DNA of 64,000 bases from Microbacterium sp. USTB-Y (GCF_023703415.1 NZ_JAGMTU010000001.1:62001-126000), one strand, 5' to 3'. Counted from the first letter of the stretch, positions 24,171-33,538 are shown. Notes: generated by a model from the letters alone, not told the origin. Numbers and translations are program-made.

Positions 24171-25411
24171 GCCTCGCGGAGGCCGTGGTCGCCGCGCCGG
24201 AGCGCTTCACCGGCACGGTGCCGGTCCCGGTCCTGGAAGCGCGCATCGAGCGCGTCCGCACGGCGATGATCGCCGACGACCTCGATGCGCTCATCGTCTT
24301 CGGTAGCCCTCGCCTCCTGGGCTCGCGGACGAAGACCGCCGGATACGTCCAGTACCTCGCCGGGTACTCGGCCCGGCCCACCCCGTCCACGGTGCTCCTC
24401 AGTGCCTCGGGCGCCGCCGCGGTGCTGGCCTTCGGCGTGCACGAGCACCGCGAGTTCTCCCGGCGGTCGGCCTGGCTGGGCGAGATCGTGCAGGCGGGCG
24501 AACAGCGCCTGCACCCCGAAGCCGCCGCCCGGATCCTCGCCGAGGCCGGCATCCCCCGCGGGGCGCGCATCGGCGTGATCGGCATCGACGAGCTCAGCCA
24601 TCCGGCCCACCAGGAGCTGACGGAGAGATTCCGCGAGTATCGGATCGTGGCCGCGGAGGGCCTGCTGGACCGGCTCCGCCTCACACGCGCGCCCGAGGAG
24701 GTCGACATGCTCCGCACGTCGGCGCGCATCTCGGATGCGATGATCGCGGCGGCGTTCGCCGAGTCCTCCCGGCCCGGCGCCTCCGGGCCCTCCGTCATGG
24801 CCGAGATCGAGCACACCGGGCGACTGCTCGGCGCCGACTCGGCGAACTGCTGGCTGTCGATCGGCGAGGAGCCGCCGACCACCTACTTCGAGTTCATGGA
24901 GCTCCCCGACCTGATCACGGACAGCGATCGCGTTCAGCTGGGGACGACCACGGCCTACGAGGGCTATTTCGGTCAGTGCCTGCGCATGGGCGTCCGCGGA
25001 CGGCCGGACGCGAAGCTCACCGCCTATGCCGAGATCCTCCTCCAGATCCAGGATGCCGCCCTCGCGGCGATGCGTCCCGGCGAGCCGCTGCACCGGGTCA
25101 TCGATGTCATCGAGGACCAGTACGCGCTGCACGCCCCCTTCACCCGGGAGACGGATCCGTTCCGCTTCCAGAGCTGTCACGGACTCGGCCTGACCTATGT
25201 CGAGCCCGGGATGGCCCGGGACCTCAACCCCCTCCGGGACAGGTCCCTCGATGACTCCGGCGTCCTGATCGAGAAGGGAATGGTGATCGAAGTGCATCCC
25301 AACTTCACCGTTCCCGGTCTCGGTTGCATCGTCGCCGGCGACATGGCCCTCGTCACCGATGACGGGGCCGTCTGGATCACCGAATCGCCCAGGGGAATCT
25401 GGGAGATCTGA
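24167..25411 (+). CDS. creatinase-fold (M24) hydrolase lacking metal ligands
   Basis: A 414-residue protein (from GTG 24167) with the two-domain architecture of creatinase/prolidase: N-terminal domain to about residue 160, then a pita-bread domain from SARISDAMI. In metal-dependent M24 peptidases five ligands are conserved. Here the first Asp is G259 and the second Q270 (in LGTTTAYEGYFGQCLR); the Glu of the I-E-P motif is replaced (VIEVHP); the last Glu is lost (IVAGDMALV). The His of CHGLGLTYVE remains. Creatinase likewise works without metal on a C-N bond, so a creatinase-like amidinohydrolase or ureidohydrolase is more likely than a peptidase. A longer ATG start at 24005 adds 54 residues of unconserved sequence. 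It heads the ABC importer cluster. Confidence 0.75.
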   Translation: MSLAEAVVAAPERFTGTVPVPVLEARIERVRTAMIADDLDALIVFGSPRLLGSRTKTAGYVQYLAGYSARPTPSTVLLSASGAAAVLAFGVHEHREFSRRSAWLGEIVQAGEQRLHPEAAARILAEAGIPRGARIGVIGIDELSHPAHQELTERFREYRIVAAEGLLDRLRLTRAPEEVDMLRTSARISDAMIAAAFAESSRPGASGPSVMAEIEHTGRLLGADSANCWLSIGEEPPTTYFEFMELPDLITDSDRVQLGTTTAYEGYFGQCLRMGVRGRPDAKLTAYAEILLQIQDAALAAMRPGEPLHRVIDVIEDQYALHAPFTRETDPFRFQSCHGLGLTYVEPGMARDLNPLRDRSLDDSGVLIEKGMVIEVHPNFTVPGLGCIVAGDMALVTDDGAVWITESPRGIWEI

Positions 25412-25574
25412 TCCGCACACCCTGCGGCTGACGCAACGCGGCCCGCAGCCCTCACCCGGATCCCGATCCGGATCGCACAACTCAACATCAGACACCGGAG
25501 CACTCCACAAGAGCCATCGCACGGCTGCCCCTCACCCTCAAGGGTCTTCTGTGCGGTGATGCCCGAACCCCGAG

Positions 25575-25596
25575 CAGGGCGCAAGCCCGCGCCCTG
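25575..25596 (+). promoter_or_regulatory. leader hairpin before the ABC operon
   Basis: CAGGGCGC (25575-25582) pairs with GCGCCCTG (25589-25596) around a six-base loop, 34 bases before the start of the binding-protein gene, and is followed by CACCCTTTTCTC. It may terminate some transcripts from the M24 gene or stabilise the 5' end of the ABC mRNA. Nothing else stands out in the 219-bp gap. Confidence 0.4.
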
Positions 25597-25630
25597 AGAA
25601 ATCACCCTTTTCTCATCCAGGAGTCACTCC

Positions 25631-27223
25631 ATGTCATCTCAGAACCGCAGCCGCCGGATCATCCTCGGCGCCGCACTCCTCGCCATCCCGCTCGTCGCCA
25701 CCTCCCTCGCCGGCTGCACCGCCGGCGGAGCCTCCGGCGGCGGTGCCGCCGGAGGCAGCAGCACCGCCGGATCGACGACGGTTGTCGTCGGCTTCAAGCA
25801 CGAGTTCAACACCATGGACCCGCTGCGCGCGGACTACGCGCAGACCAACATGGTGGACAACATCGTCTACGAGCCGCTCATCAAGTTCGACGCCGCCCAG
25901 GACAACAAGATGGTCGGCGCACTCGCCAGCGACTTCGCCGTCGCCGACGACGCGAAGTCGATCTCCTTCACCCTGCGCGACGGCGTCGCCTTCCACGACG
26001 GCACACCGCTGACCGCGAAGGACGTGCAGTACAGCTTCGACCGCTACATCCGGCTGGGGCAGGGCGTCGCGTCCCTGCTGCAGGGCTACGACTCGACCAC
26101 CGTGGTCGACGACTCGCACGTCGTGATCAACCTCAAGGCGCCGAACGCGTTCTTCATCAACGGCCTCGCGAACGTCTACATCATGGAGGCCGACCTGGTC
26201 TCCAAGAACGCCGGAGCCGACGACGCGCAGGGCTGGCTGCAGGCGCACGAGGCCGGGACCGGCCCGTTCGAGGGCACCGGCACGTCGTCCGCCGACGGAA
26301 CCACGGTCAAGCGGTTCGACAAGTACTGGGGATTCGACGACAAGCGCCCCACGCAGATGGTGTTCCGCCGCATCGATGAGAGCGCCACGAACCGCGACGA
26401 GCTCAAGGCCGGCAACATCGACGTGTCCTTCGGCCTGTCCGCCGTCGACGCCGCCGCCCTGAAGGGGCAGAGCGACGTCTCGGTCAAGTTCGTGCCGACG
26501 TCGGGCCAGACCCAGTTGTGGTTCAACACCTCGACCGGACCCACGGCGGACCCGAAGATCCGTGAGGGCCTCAAGCTCGCCTTCGACTACTCCGGAGGCT
26601 TCCAGAAGATCCTCGACAGCAACGGCGCGATCTCGAGCGGGATCCTGTCCCCCGCGTTCACCTGCCGCCCCGACGCCAAGCCGTCCGCGCAGGACAAGGC
26701 GAAGGCCAAGGAGCTGCTCTCCGGGCTCGGTGCGACCTCGCTCGACCTGCGCTATCAGTCCGTCGACTCCACCCAGACCCAGATCGCGACGCTGTTCCAG
26801 TCCAATCTGAAGGACCTGGGCGTGACGGTGAACCTGGTCCCGATCGCGTTCCCCGACTATCTCAAGACCCTCGCGGACCCGGCGACCATCCCCGGCCTCA
26901 CCCTGATCAACGACTACATCCTCACCCCGGATCCCGGAGCGGGCCTGGACAAGCTCTACAACTCCGCGAACATCGGCGGCACCAACAAGGGCGCGTACAG
27001 CAACCCGAAGGTCGACGACCTGCTCACGAAGGCGCGCACCGTGGCCGATGCCGGCGATCGCTGCGACCTCTACAAGCAGGTGCAGACGATCGTGGGCGAC
27101 GACTCGGTGCAGGCGAACCTCTTCCAGGTGGCGTTCCCGGTCGGCTACCGCAGCGACCTCAAGGGCATCGACTTCTCCTGGTCGGCGACGCCGATCTCGT
27201 TCTTCACCCTGCGCGTGGGGTGA
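25631..27223 (+). CDS. ABC importer substrate-binding lipoprotein (peptide/opine family)
   Basis: A 530-residue family-5 solute-binding protein (DppA/OppA-like). The signal peptide ends in lipobox L-A-G-C29, so it is anchored to the outer face of the membrane, followed by a Gly/Ser-rich linker. Family marks are NTMDPLRADYAQTNMVDNIVYEPL, FTLRDGVAFHDGTPLTAKDVQYSFDR and GTGPFEGTG. GGAGTC lies seven bases before the ATG. It overlaps or abuts the permease gene downstream and begins a five-gene importer operon. The family carries peptides, nickel complexes, opines and other small cyclic or amide compounds; with a ring-opening hydrolase nearby, a non-peptide substrate is plausible. Confidence 0.93.
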   Translation: MSSQNRSRRIILGAALLAIPLVATSLAGCTAGGASGGGAAGGSSTAGSTTVVVGFKHEFNTMDPLRADYAQTNMVDNIVYEPLIKFDAAQDNKMVGALASDFAVADDAKSISFTLRDGVAFHDGTPLTAKDVQYSFDRYIRLGQGVASLLQGYDSTTVVDDSHVVINLKAPNAFFINGLANVYIMEADLVSKNAGADDAQGWLQAHEAGTGPFEGTGTSSADGTTVKRFDKYWGFDDKRPTQMVFRRIDESATNRDELKAGNIDVSFGLSAVDAAALKGQSDVSVKFVPTSGQTQLWFNTSTGPTADPKIREGLKLAFDYSGGFQKILDSNGAISSGILSPAFTCRPDAKPSAQDKAKAKELLSGLGATSLDLRYQSVDSTQTQIATLFQSNLKDLGVTVNLVPIAFPDYLKTLADPATIPGLTLINDYILTPDPGAGLDKLYNSANIGGTNKGAYSNPKVDDLLTKARTVADAGDRCDLYKQVQTIVGDDSVQANLFQVAFPVGYRSDLKGIDFSWSATPISFFTLRVG

Positions 27224-27228
27224 GGGCG

Positions 27229-28269
27229 ATGACGGGCAATAATCCCGCGCGGCAGACCACGGCCTTCCTGCTGCGCAAGGCGCTCTCCTCGGTCATCACG
27301 CTCATCGGCCTGAGTGCGTTCGTGTTCCTCATGGTCAAGCTCATCCCCGGCGACGAGGCGCGCGTGGCCGCAGGCGAGAACGCGAGTCCCGAACAGGTCG
27401 AGGCGGTCCGCAAGGCCCTGGGCCTCGATCAGCCGTTCCTCGTGCAGCTGATGACCTTCTTCGGACGGCTCGTGCGCGGCGACCTCGGCACCTCGATCAC
27501 GACCCACGTCTCGGTCACGCAAGGCATCGGACAGGTGCTCCCGCAGACCATCGAGCTGGTGCTGCTGGCGGTGATCATCGTCGTCACCTGCGTGACGCCG
27601 CTGGCCACCCTCTCGGCGCTGCGGCGGGACGGCGCGGCCGACCTCACGATCAAGACGCTCGTGATCGTCTGCGCCGGACTCCCGACGTTCTGGCTGGCAC
27701 TGCTGCTGCAGTACCTCCTGGGCACGAAGCTGCAGCTGGTGCCGATCTCCGGTCGCCTGTCCCGGGGCTTCGACGTCCCGACCCGGACCGGCTCGGTGAT
27801 CCTGGATTCCCTGCTCGCCGGCAACCCGCTGGCCGCCTGGGACGGCGTGCAGCACTTGATCCTCCCGGCGATCGTCCTGGCCCTGCCGTTCGCCGCCCAG
27901 CTGTACCGGATCATGCGCGCCGAGCTCATCCAGGTGCTCGCCCGCGAGCACCTCACCGTCGCCCGGGCGAAGGGGGTGCCGCAGCGGCAGCTCGTCTGGC
28001 GGCATGTGCTGCCGAACGCCATCGGCCCCTCGATCACCCTGGTCGGCATCCAGTTCGGAGCGATGGTCGGCGCCGCCGTCCTGGTCGAGTCCGTGTTCGG
28101 TCTGGTGGGGGTCGGCTCCTATCTGACCAACGCGGTCGCCCAGAAGGACACCTTCGCCGTTCTCGGCGGGGTGCTCGTCATCGGCGTCCTGGTGGTCGTG
28201 TGCAACTACATCGTCGACGTCCTCCAGCTCATCCGAGACCCGCGTCTGCGGGCCGGGCAGCTGGGTTAG
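27229..28269 (+). CDS. ABC importer permease (DppB type)
   Basis: A 346-residue inner-membrane permease with six helices and the DppB-type pattern: N-terminal helix ALSSVITLIGLSAFVFLMVKLIPGD, the periplasmic segment with ALGLDQPFLVQ, and the cytoplasmic EAA-type loop EHLTVARAKGVPQRQLVWRH. ATG 27229 is chosen (GGGGTGAGGG just upstream); an in-frame GTG at 27220 overlaps the binding-protein stop (GTGA) and is the alternative. It pairs with the following DppC-type permease. Confidence 0.92.
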   Translation: MTGNNPARQTTAFLLRKALSSVITLIGLSAFVFLMVKLIPGDEARVAAGENASPEQVEAVRKALGLDQPFLVQLMTFFGRLVRGDLGTSITTHVSVTQGIGQVLPQTIELVLLAVIIVVTCVTPLATLSALRRDGAADLTIKTLVIVCAGLPTFWLALLLQYLLGTKLQLVPISGRLSRGFDVPTRTGSVILDSLLAGNPLAAWDGVQHLILPAIVLALPFAAQLYRIMRAELIQVLAREHLTVARAKGVPQRQLVWRHVLPNAIGPSITLVGIQFGAMVGAAVLVESVFGLVGVGSYLTNAVAQKDTFAVLGGVLVIGVLVVVCNYIVDVLQLIRDPRLRAGQLG

Positions 28270-28281
28270 GAGCAGAGAGCC

Positions 28282-29154
28282 ATGAGCAACACCCTCGCAA
28301 TGATCGCGCCCCTGCGGCGCCGAACCGTCCGCTCCATCACGGGCATCTCCGGGATGCAGATCGTGATCCCGATCGTCGTCGCCCTGCTGCTGATCCTCGC
28401 GATCGTGGGCCCGCTGATCGCGCCGTACCAGGCGGTCTACCGCTCCGACATCCTGAACGCGCTGCAGCCGCCGAGCGCCGCGCACTGGTTCGGGACGGAC
28501 GAGCAGGGCCGTGATGTGTTCTGGCGCATCATCGCCGGCGCGCAGTCGTCGCTGCTGAGCTCGGTGATCATCGTGACCGGCTTCTCGATCATCGGCATCC
28601 TCGTCGCCACCCTCGCCACCCTCGGGGGCAAGTGGGCCGACGAGGTGCTGATGCGGATCGTCGACGCCGCGCTCGCGTTCCCGCCGATCATCTTCGCCCT
28701 CGGCGTCGCCGCGGCGCTCGGCCCGAGCCTGAACTCGGCCGTCATCGCCATGATCCTCACCGGCTGGCCGGTCACGGCCCGCGTGCTGCGCGGCGTCATG
28801 AAGGAGACGATGAACCAGCCGTTCGTCGAGAACGCCCGCGTGCTGGGGGTCTCGAAGACCAGGCTCATGCTGCACCACGTGCTGCCGAACTCGCTCGACG
28901 TGCTCGTGGTCAAGTGGGCCGGCGACATCGGCAACACGATCCTCATCCTCGGAGGGCTCTCCTTCGTCGGCGTCGGTGCGCAGCCGCCGAGCGCCGAGTG
29001 GGGCGCCATGGTCACCAGCGCGAAGGGCATCATCGCCACCGCGCCATGGGCCGCCTTCGCACCCGGTCTCGCGATCGCCATCACGGCCGTCGCCTTCGGC
29101 CTGCTCGGCGACATCCTCCAGGTCCGTTTCAATCCCGCCCTTCGCAGAAGGTGA
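28282..29154 (+). CDS. ABC importer permease (DppC type)
   Basis: A 290-residue permease of the DppC class: a first helix IVIPIVVALLLILAIVGPLIAPYQ, the conserved HWFGTDEQGRDVFWRIIAGAQSS segment after it, and the EAA loop ENARVLGVSKTRLMLHHVLPNS. The C-terminal GLLGDILQVRFNP is typical. It starts twelve bases after the DppB-type stop, with GGAGCAGAGAG before the ATG. Confidence 0.93.
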   Translation: MSNTLAMIAPLRRRTVRSITGISGMQIVIPIVVALLLILAIVGPLIAPYQAVYRSDILNALQPPSAAHWFGTDEQGRDVFWRIIAGAQSSLLSSVIIVTGFSIIGILVATLATLGGKWADEVLMRIVDAALAFPPIIFALGVAAALGPSLNSAVIAMILTGWPVTARVLRGVMKETMNQPFVENARVLGVSKTRLMLHHVLPNSLDVLVVKWAGDIGNTILILGGLSFVGVGAQPPSAEWGAMVTSAKGIIATAPWAAFAPGLAIAITAVAFGLLGDILQVRFNPALRRR

Positions 29155-29162
29155 GCACGGCA

Positions 29163-30191
29163 ATGAACACTCTCACGAACGCCCGTCCCGGGCACACCGG
29201 CACCGCGCCGGCATCCGCCCCGCTCCTGTCGGTGCGCAACCTCACGATCGACGCGGGGCCCAAGGAGGACCCGGTCCGCCTGGTGCAGGACTTCAGCCTC
29301 GAGATGCGCCCGGGCGACCGCGTGGCACTCGTCGGCGAGTCCGGATCCGGCAAGTCGGTCACGGCCCGCTCGATCATGCGCCTCGACCCCGACTTCCGCC
29401 TCAGCGGATCCGTCGAATTCCAAGGCCAGGATCTGCTCGCGCTCAGCGAGAAGCAGATGGTCGGAGTCCGCGGGCACAGGATCGGCATGGTCTTCCAGGA
29501 CCCGATGGGCGCACTCAACCCGCTCATGACGGTCGGGGACCAGGTCATGGAGCCCCTGCGCATCGCCGGCGTGCCGCGAGCAGAGGCCGCCCGGCGTGCG
29601 AAGGCCGTGCTCGAGGAGCTCGGCGTCGTCAACGCCGAAGCCCGGATGAGGGCCTATCCGCACGAGTTCTCGGGCGGCATGCGACAGCGCGTCGTCCTCG
29701 CGATGGCCCTGATCTCGGATCCGTCCCTGATCATCGCGGACGAGCCCACCACGGCCCTGGACGTGCGCGTGCAGGAGCAGGTGCTCACGCTCATGGACAA
29801 GGTGTCCAAGGAGCGCGGGCTCGCGGTGCTGCTGATCACGCACGACCTCGGCACCGTGGCCGGCTTCACCGACCGCGTCGCGGTCATGTACTCCGGCCGC
29901 AAGGTGGACGAGGGCACGGTGGACACCCTGTTCGCCCGCCCGGCCCACCCCTACACGCAGGGTCTGCTGCAGGCCGTGCCGCGCATCGACCAGACGGTCC
30001 CCCGTCTGCTCACGATCGCGGGCGCGCCCCCGCACCCGGCGAACCGTCCCACGGGCTGCGCTTTCAACCCGCGGTGCCCCAAGGCGTTCGACCTGTGCAC
30101 ACGGGAGGTGCCCGAGCTGCGGCCCGCTCCGGACGGCGGCGTCGTCGCCTGCCACCTCTATCCCCTCGCCGGAGAGGAGACGGCGGCATGA
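29163..30191 (+). CDS. ABC importer ATPase (DppD type)
   Basis: A 342-residue ATP-binding subunit of the oligopeptide class. Walker A is GESGSGKS near residues 59-66, the Q-loop is in MVFQDPMGALNP, the signature FSGGMRQRV, and Walker B LIIADEPTTALD. The C-terminal extension with C-x-F-N-P-R-C-P (GCAFNPRCPKAFDLC) is the conserved iron-sulfur-type/oligopeptide ATPase tail. The start at 29163 follows AGGTGAGCACGGCA; the stop overlaps the next ATPase (ATGA). Confidence 0.94.
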   Translation: MNTLTNARPGHTGTAPASAPLLSVRNLTIDAGPKEDPVRLVQDFSLEMRPGDRVALVGESGSGKSVTARSIMRLDPDFRLSGSVEFQGQDLLALSEKQMVGVRGHRIGMVFQDPMGALNPLMTVGDQVMEPLRIAGVPRAEAARRAKAVLEELGVVNAEARMRAYPHEFSGGMRQRVVLAMALISDPSLIIADEPTTALDVRVQEQVLTLMDKVSKERGLAVLLITHDLGTVAGFTDRVAVMYSGRKVDEGTVDTLFARPAHPYTQGLLQAVPRIDQTVPRLLTIAGAPPHPANRPTGCAFNPRCPKAFDLCTREVPELRPAPDGGVVACHLYPLAGEETAA

Positions 30192-31012
30192 GCCTGTTGG
30201 AGCTGCGCGATGTGAACAAGGTGTTCCACGCGCTCGGACGCGAGCCCGTCCATGCCCTGCGCGACGTGGACCTGACCGTGGAGGCGGGCACGATCACGGG
30301 CCTGGTCGGCGAGTCGGGATCCGGGAAGACCACCATCATCAAGAGCATCATGGGCTTGGAGAAGCCCACGAGCGGCACGGTCACGTACGACGGGATCAAC
30401 ATCCCCGAGGCCAAGGGCGCGACGCTCAAGCGGATCCGGCGCGAGGTGCAGTTCGTCTTCCAGGACCCGACCTCGAGCCTGAACCCGCGGATGACGGTCG
30501 AGAAGCTCGTCGGCGAGGGACTGCTCGTGCACGACCTCGAACCGGACCGCAAGCGGCGCAGGGCCCGCGTGGCCGAGCTGCTCATGCAGGTCGGCCTCAG
30601 CGACCGGGATCTCGACCGCTACCCGCGCTCGTTCTCCGGCGGCCAGCGGCAGCGCATCGCCATCGCGCGGGCGCTGGCGGTGGGACCGAAGCTGCTCATC
30701 TGCGACGAGCCCGTCTCCGCGCTGGACGTGTCGGTGCAGGCGCAGGTGCTCAACCTGCTGCAGGACATGCAGGAGGATCTCGGCTTCACCGTGCTGTTCA
30801 TCGCGCACGACCTGGCGGTGGTGCGGCAGATCTGCTCGCAGGTCGCGGTCATCCAGCTCGGCCAGATCGTCGAGGAGGGGCCGTCGGAGACCGTGCTGGC
30901 GAACCCGACGCACCCTTACACGAGGGCGCTGCTGGCCGCCGTGCCCAACCCCGACCCGACCGTCGCCCGGCGACGGGCGCGGGAGAGGCTCGAAGAGGAG
31001 AAGGTGGCGTGA
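30188..31012 (+). CDS. ABC importer ATPase (DppF type)
   Basis: A 274-residue second ATPase of the importer. Walker A GESGSGKT, Q-loop VFQDPTSSLNPRMTVEKLV, signature FSGGQRQRI, Walker B LLICDEPVSALDVS. It ends HPYTRALLAAVPNPDP and lacks the longer zinc/iron-sulfur tail of its partner. Start and stop overlap the neighbours (ATGA at 30188; TGATG with the isomerase gene), so the whole series is translated as one coupled unit. Confidence 0.94.
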   Translation: MSLLELRDVNKVFHALGREPVHALRDVDLTVEAGTITGLVGESGSGKTTIIKSIMGLEKPTSGTVTYDGINIPEAKGATLKRIRREVQFVFQDPTSSLNPRMTVEKLVGEGLLVHDLEPDRKRRRARVAELLMQVGLSDRDLDRYPRSFSGGQRQRIAIARALAVGPKLLICDEPVSALDVSVQAQVLNLLQDMQEDLGFTVLFIAHDLAVVRQICSQVAVIQLGQIVEEGPSETVLANPTHPYTRALLAAVPNPDPTVARRRARERLEEEKVA

Positions 31013-32142
31013 TGACCGGCACGGCATCGACCCACCGCATCCGGGTGGGCGTCGACGGCAAGAAGATCCCCGAGGCCGCGCGGCGCGGGCCGCTCGCCAC
31101 GATCGATCATGCTCACGAGCTGGGCATGGACGGGCTGTTCTTCCGCAGCGTGCTCGACATGAGCCCGACGCTGGACGACGGCGTGCTGCGCGAGCTGCGT
31201 CAACGCGCCGACGACCTGGATCTGTACCTGGAGACCGGACTCGGCAAGGTGAATCCGTATGCCAATCCGGAGGCGCCGGAGCTGCGGGCCATCGGAGACG
31301 GGGACATCCTGCGCGGCTTCCGGCGGATGATGGAGGCCAGCGCCGCCATCGGCTGCCGCGAGCTGTGGGTCGCCACGGCCAACTTCAAGGGCGACTACTT
31401 CGGACGGCTCGCGTACGACCGGTTCCGCACCGACGCGGACTGGGCGGATCAGCTCGCCGCGACGGAGAAGTTCCTCAAGCGGCTCGCCCCCATCGCCCGC
31501 GACCTCGGCATCCACATGAACCTGGAGACCCATGAAGAGGTCACGAGCTTCGAGCTGGTGCGCCTCGTGGAGGCCGTGGGGCCGGACACGACCGGCATCG
31601 TGTTCGACACGTCCAACGTGCTGCAGCGCATGGAGCATCCGGTGTTCGCCGCGCGACGCGTCGCGCCGTACGTGCGCCAGACGCACCTCAAGGACGCGTA
31701 CGTGGCGCACGAGGAGGGCGGGCTCGCCCACCAGCTGCGGCCCTACGGCACCGGGCTCGTCGACTTCGCCGGGCTGCTGCCGATCATCATCGCCGCGAAC
31801 CCGCGGATGAACGTGACGATCGAGCCGCCCCAGCCCTACGCGGACAAGGCGCCGGCTCCGCATCCGCGGGTGATCGAGGCGTTTGAACCCGAGTTCCTCG
31901 CCGGTCATCCCGACCTGGGCGTGGAGGAGCTCGCCGCCTACCTCGACATGGTGCATGCGTACGAGATGCGCATCGCCTCGGGCGAGGTGCCGGACTGGCG
32001 CCGCTACCTGACGCAGCCCTACGAGTACGACGAGGCGGTCGAGACGATCCGGACCGGGGCCCGGATGGCCCGGTCCATCATCGCCGACGCCGGCTATCCG
32101 CTGCACACCCCGGTCGCCGCGACCGCGGGCGCGGGCCGCTGA
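31012..32142 (+). CDS. sugar phosphate isomerase/epimerase-like TIM barrel
   Basis: A 376-residue xylose-isomerase-like TIM-barrel protein (AP endonuclease family 2 fold). Likely metal ligands are spread along the barrel: E in MNLETHEEV, D and N in IVFDTSNVLQ, H in RQTHLKDAYV and E in VTIEPPQPY. Members epimerise sugars or isomerise small hydroxy acids. It is translated with the ABC genes (start ATG at 31012 overlapping the ATPase stop, ribosome site GAGGAGAAGG) and followed by a strong hairpin. Its substrate is presumably related to the imported compound. Confidence 0.85.
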   Translation: MTGTASTHRIRVGVDGKKIPEAARRGPLATIDHAHELGMDGLFFRSVLDMSPTLDDGVLRELRQRADDLDLYLETGLGKVNPYANPEAPELRAIGDGDILRGFRRMMEASAAIGCRELWVATANFKGDYFGRLAYDRFRTDADWADQLAATEKFLKRLAPIARDLGIHMNLETHEEVTSFELVRLVEAVGPDTTGIVFDTSNVLQRMEHPVFAARRVAPYVRQTHLKDAYVAHEEGGLAHQLRPYGTGLVDFAGLLPIIIAANPRMNVTIEPPQPYADKAPAPHPRVIEAFEPEFLAGHPDLGVEELAAYLDMVHAYEMRIASGEVPDWRRYLTQPYEYDEAVETIRTGARMARSIIADAGYPLHTPVAATAGAGR

Positions 32143-32161
32143 GGACAGCGCCCCGCCTCGC

Positions 32162-32200
32162 ACCGGTCCGGTGGGCGTCCCCGACGCCCGCCGGACCGGT
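32162..32200. terminator. 18-bp stem terminator
   Basis: 32162-32179 (ACCGGTCCGGTGGGCGTC) pairs with 32183-32200 around a three-base loop, with a single G-U wobble. It lies 20 bases after the isomerase stop and separates the ABC operon from the lyase/amidohydrolase pair, which therefore need their own promoter or readthrough. Two copies of GACGAGCACGAA follow immediately. Confidence 0.85.
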
Positions 32201-32245
32201 CCCCGACGAGCACGAACGACGAGCACGAAAGACGAAGGACGAGAG

Positions 32246-33538
32246 ATGATCAACCCCCACCGCGAGTTCCGGGTCGAGGGGAGCCACTGGGTCAGCCCGG
32301 TCAACTTCGAGGACGAGGTCACCCGCGACTTCGACTTCCCCCGACCTCTGGGCCTGATCGACAGCACCCTCCGCAAGACCAACTACACGGCCGGCACGCG
32401 CACGACGATCGACGGATACCTGCGGATCGCCCAGGCGCTCGACGACATCGGCATCCGCGACGAGAGCCTCAACCTGGACTGGTGGGGCGACGACGAGCCG
32501 AATGCGCGCGAGCTCCTGCTGGTGCGCGAGATCCTGGCCGGAGGCTTCGGCTTCACCTGCAACGTGTACGCCGACACCCTGCTCGGCAACGGCGAGGGCA
32601 CCCCGGCGATCGACCCCCGCTCGACCGTCGATCTGCTCCTCGAGCTCGGCGCCGCCGTCATCGGACCGGGCATCGTCGAGGCCGCCTCCCCGGAGGCGGA
32701 GGCGCGCCAGTTCGCCCAGCTCGCCGAGGTCACCGGCTACGCCGCCGCGAACGGTCTGCAGTGGACCGTGACGCTGGCACAGGCGGGCCGGCGCGACTTC
32801 GACAAGATGATGCGCGCCGCGAACGAGGCCGTCGCCCTCGGGGCCGCACGGATCGACCTGATGGATTCCACGAGCAGCCTGGGACCCGAGGCGATGCGGG
32901 TGTTCGTCCGTCGCTTCCGCTCCCGGCTCACCACGCCCGTGCCGCTCACGATGCACGTGCACGACGACTTCGGACTCGGCACCGCGGCGGCGATCGCCGC
33001 CGCGGGCGCGGGGGCGGGACCGGACGTCTCCGTGAACGGCGTCTCCTACCGATGCGGCTTCCCGCCGCTGGAGGAGGTCGCGACGAGTCTGGAGGTGCTC
33101 TACGGCGTCGACACCGGCATCAGGCTCGACCGGCTGCAGGCGCTGTCGGATCTCGTCTACGAGGAGACTGGGATCCCCAACCCGGCGCTCAAGCCGATCA
33201 CCGGCGGCTATGCATACCTGAAGAGCACGACGATGGATGCGCTGAGCTCCCTGCGCGACGGGGTGCGGACCTTCCCGCCGATCTCGGGCTGCGTGCACGC
33301 CGACGTCGTCGGTGCGGACATCCGCTGGGTGTGGGATCGGCTCAGCACGCGATCCATGGTGCGCCAGCTCGCCGCGAACCTCGGCCTGGACCTCGACGAC
33401 GCCGCCGTCGAGCACGGATACCGGGCGCTCAACGACGCGATCGACGCGATCGACGACTACCCGCGCTGGCTCACTCCGGAGCAGGCGGAGGCCGTGCTGC
33501 GGGAGTCGGTGCGCACGCGCGAGCCGAGCCGCCCGTGA
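32246..33538 (+). CDS. HMG-CoA lyase/homocitrate synthase-like DRE-TIM protein, atypical
   Basis: A 430-residue protein of the DRE-TIM metallolyase superfamily (HMG-CoA lyase, isopropylmalate and homocitrate synthases, aldolases). The start of the barrel, LIDSTLRKTNYTAG (D39, R43, K44), aligns with D-T-T-L-R-D-G, but the metal-binding Asp after Arg is Lys44. The second metal motif HVHDDFG is intact, and NGVSYRCGFPPLEEV matches the family glycine loop. It could be a lyase or condensing enzyme with altered metal binding, or a non-catalytic relative. GGACGAGAG precedes the ATG. Its stop overlaps the ring-opening hydrolase start (GTGA). Confidence 0.8.
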   Translation: MINPHREFRVEGSHWVSPVNFEDEVTRDFDFPRPLGLIDSTLRKTNYTAGTRTTIDGYLRIAQALDDIGIRDESLNLDWWGDDEPNARELLLVREILAGGFGFTCNVYADTLLGNGEGTPAIDPRSTVDLLLELGAAVIGPGIVEAASPEAEARQFAQLAEVTGYAAANGLQWTVTLAQAGRRDFDKMMRAANEAVALGAARIDLMDSTSSLGPEAMRVFVRRFRSRLTTPVPLTMHVHDDFGLGTAAAIAAAGAGAGPDVSVNGVSYRCGFPPLEEVATSLEVLYGVDTGIRLDRLQALSDLVYEETGIPNPALKPITGGYAYLKSTTMDALSSLRDGVRTFPPISGCVHADVVGADIRWVWDRLSTRSMVRQLAANLGLDLDDAAVEHGYRALNDAIDAIDDYPRWLTPEQAEAVLRESVRTREPSRP

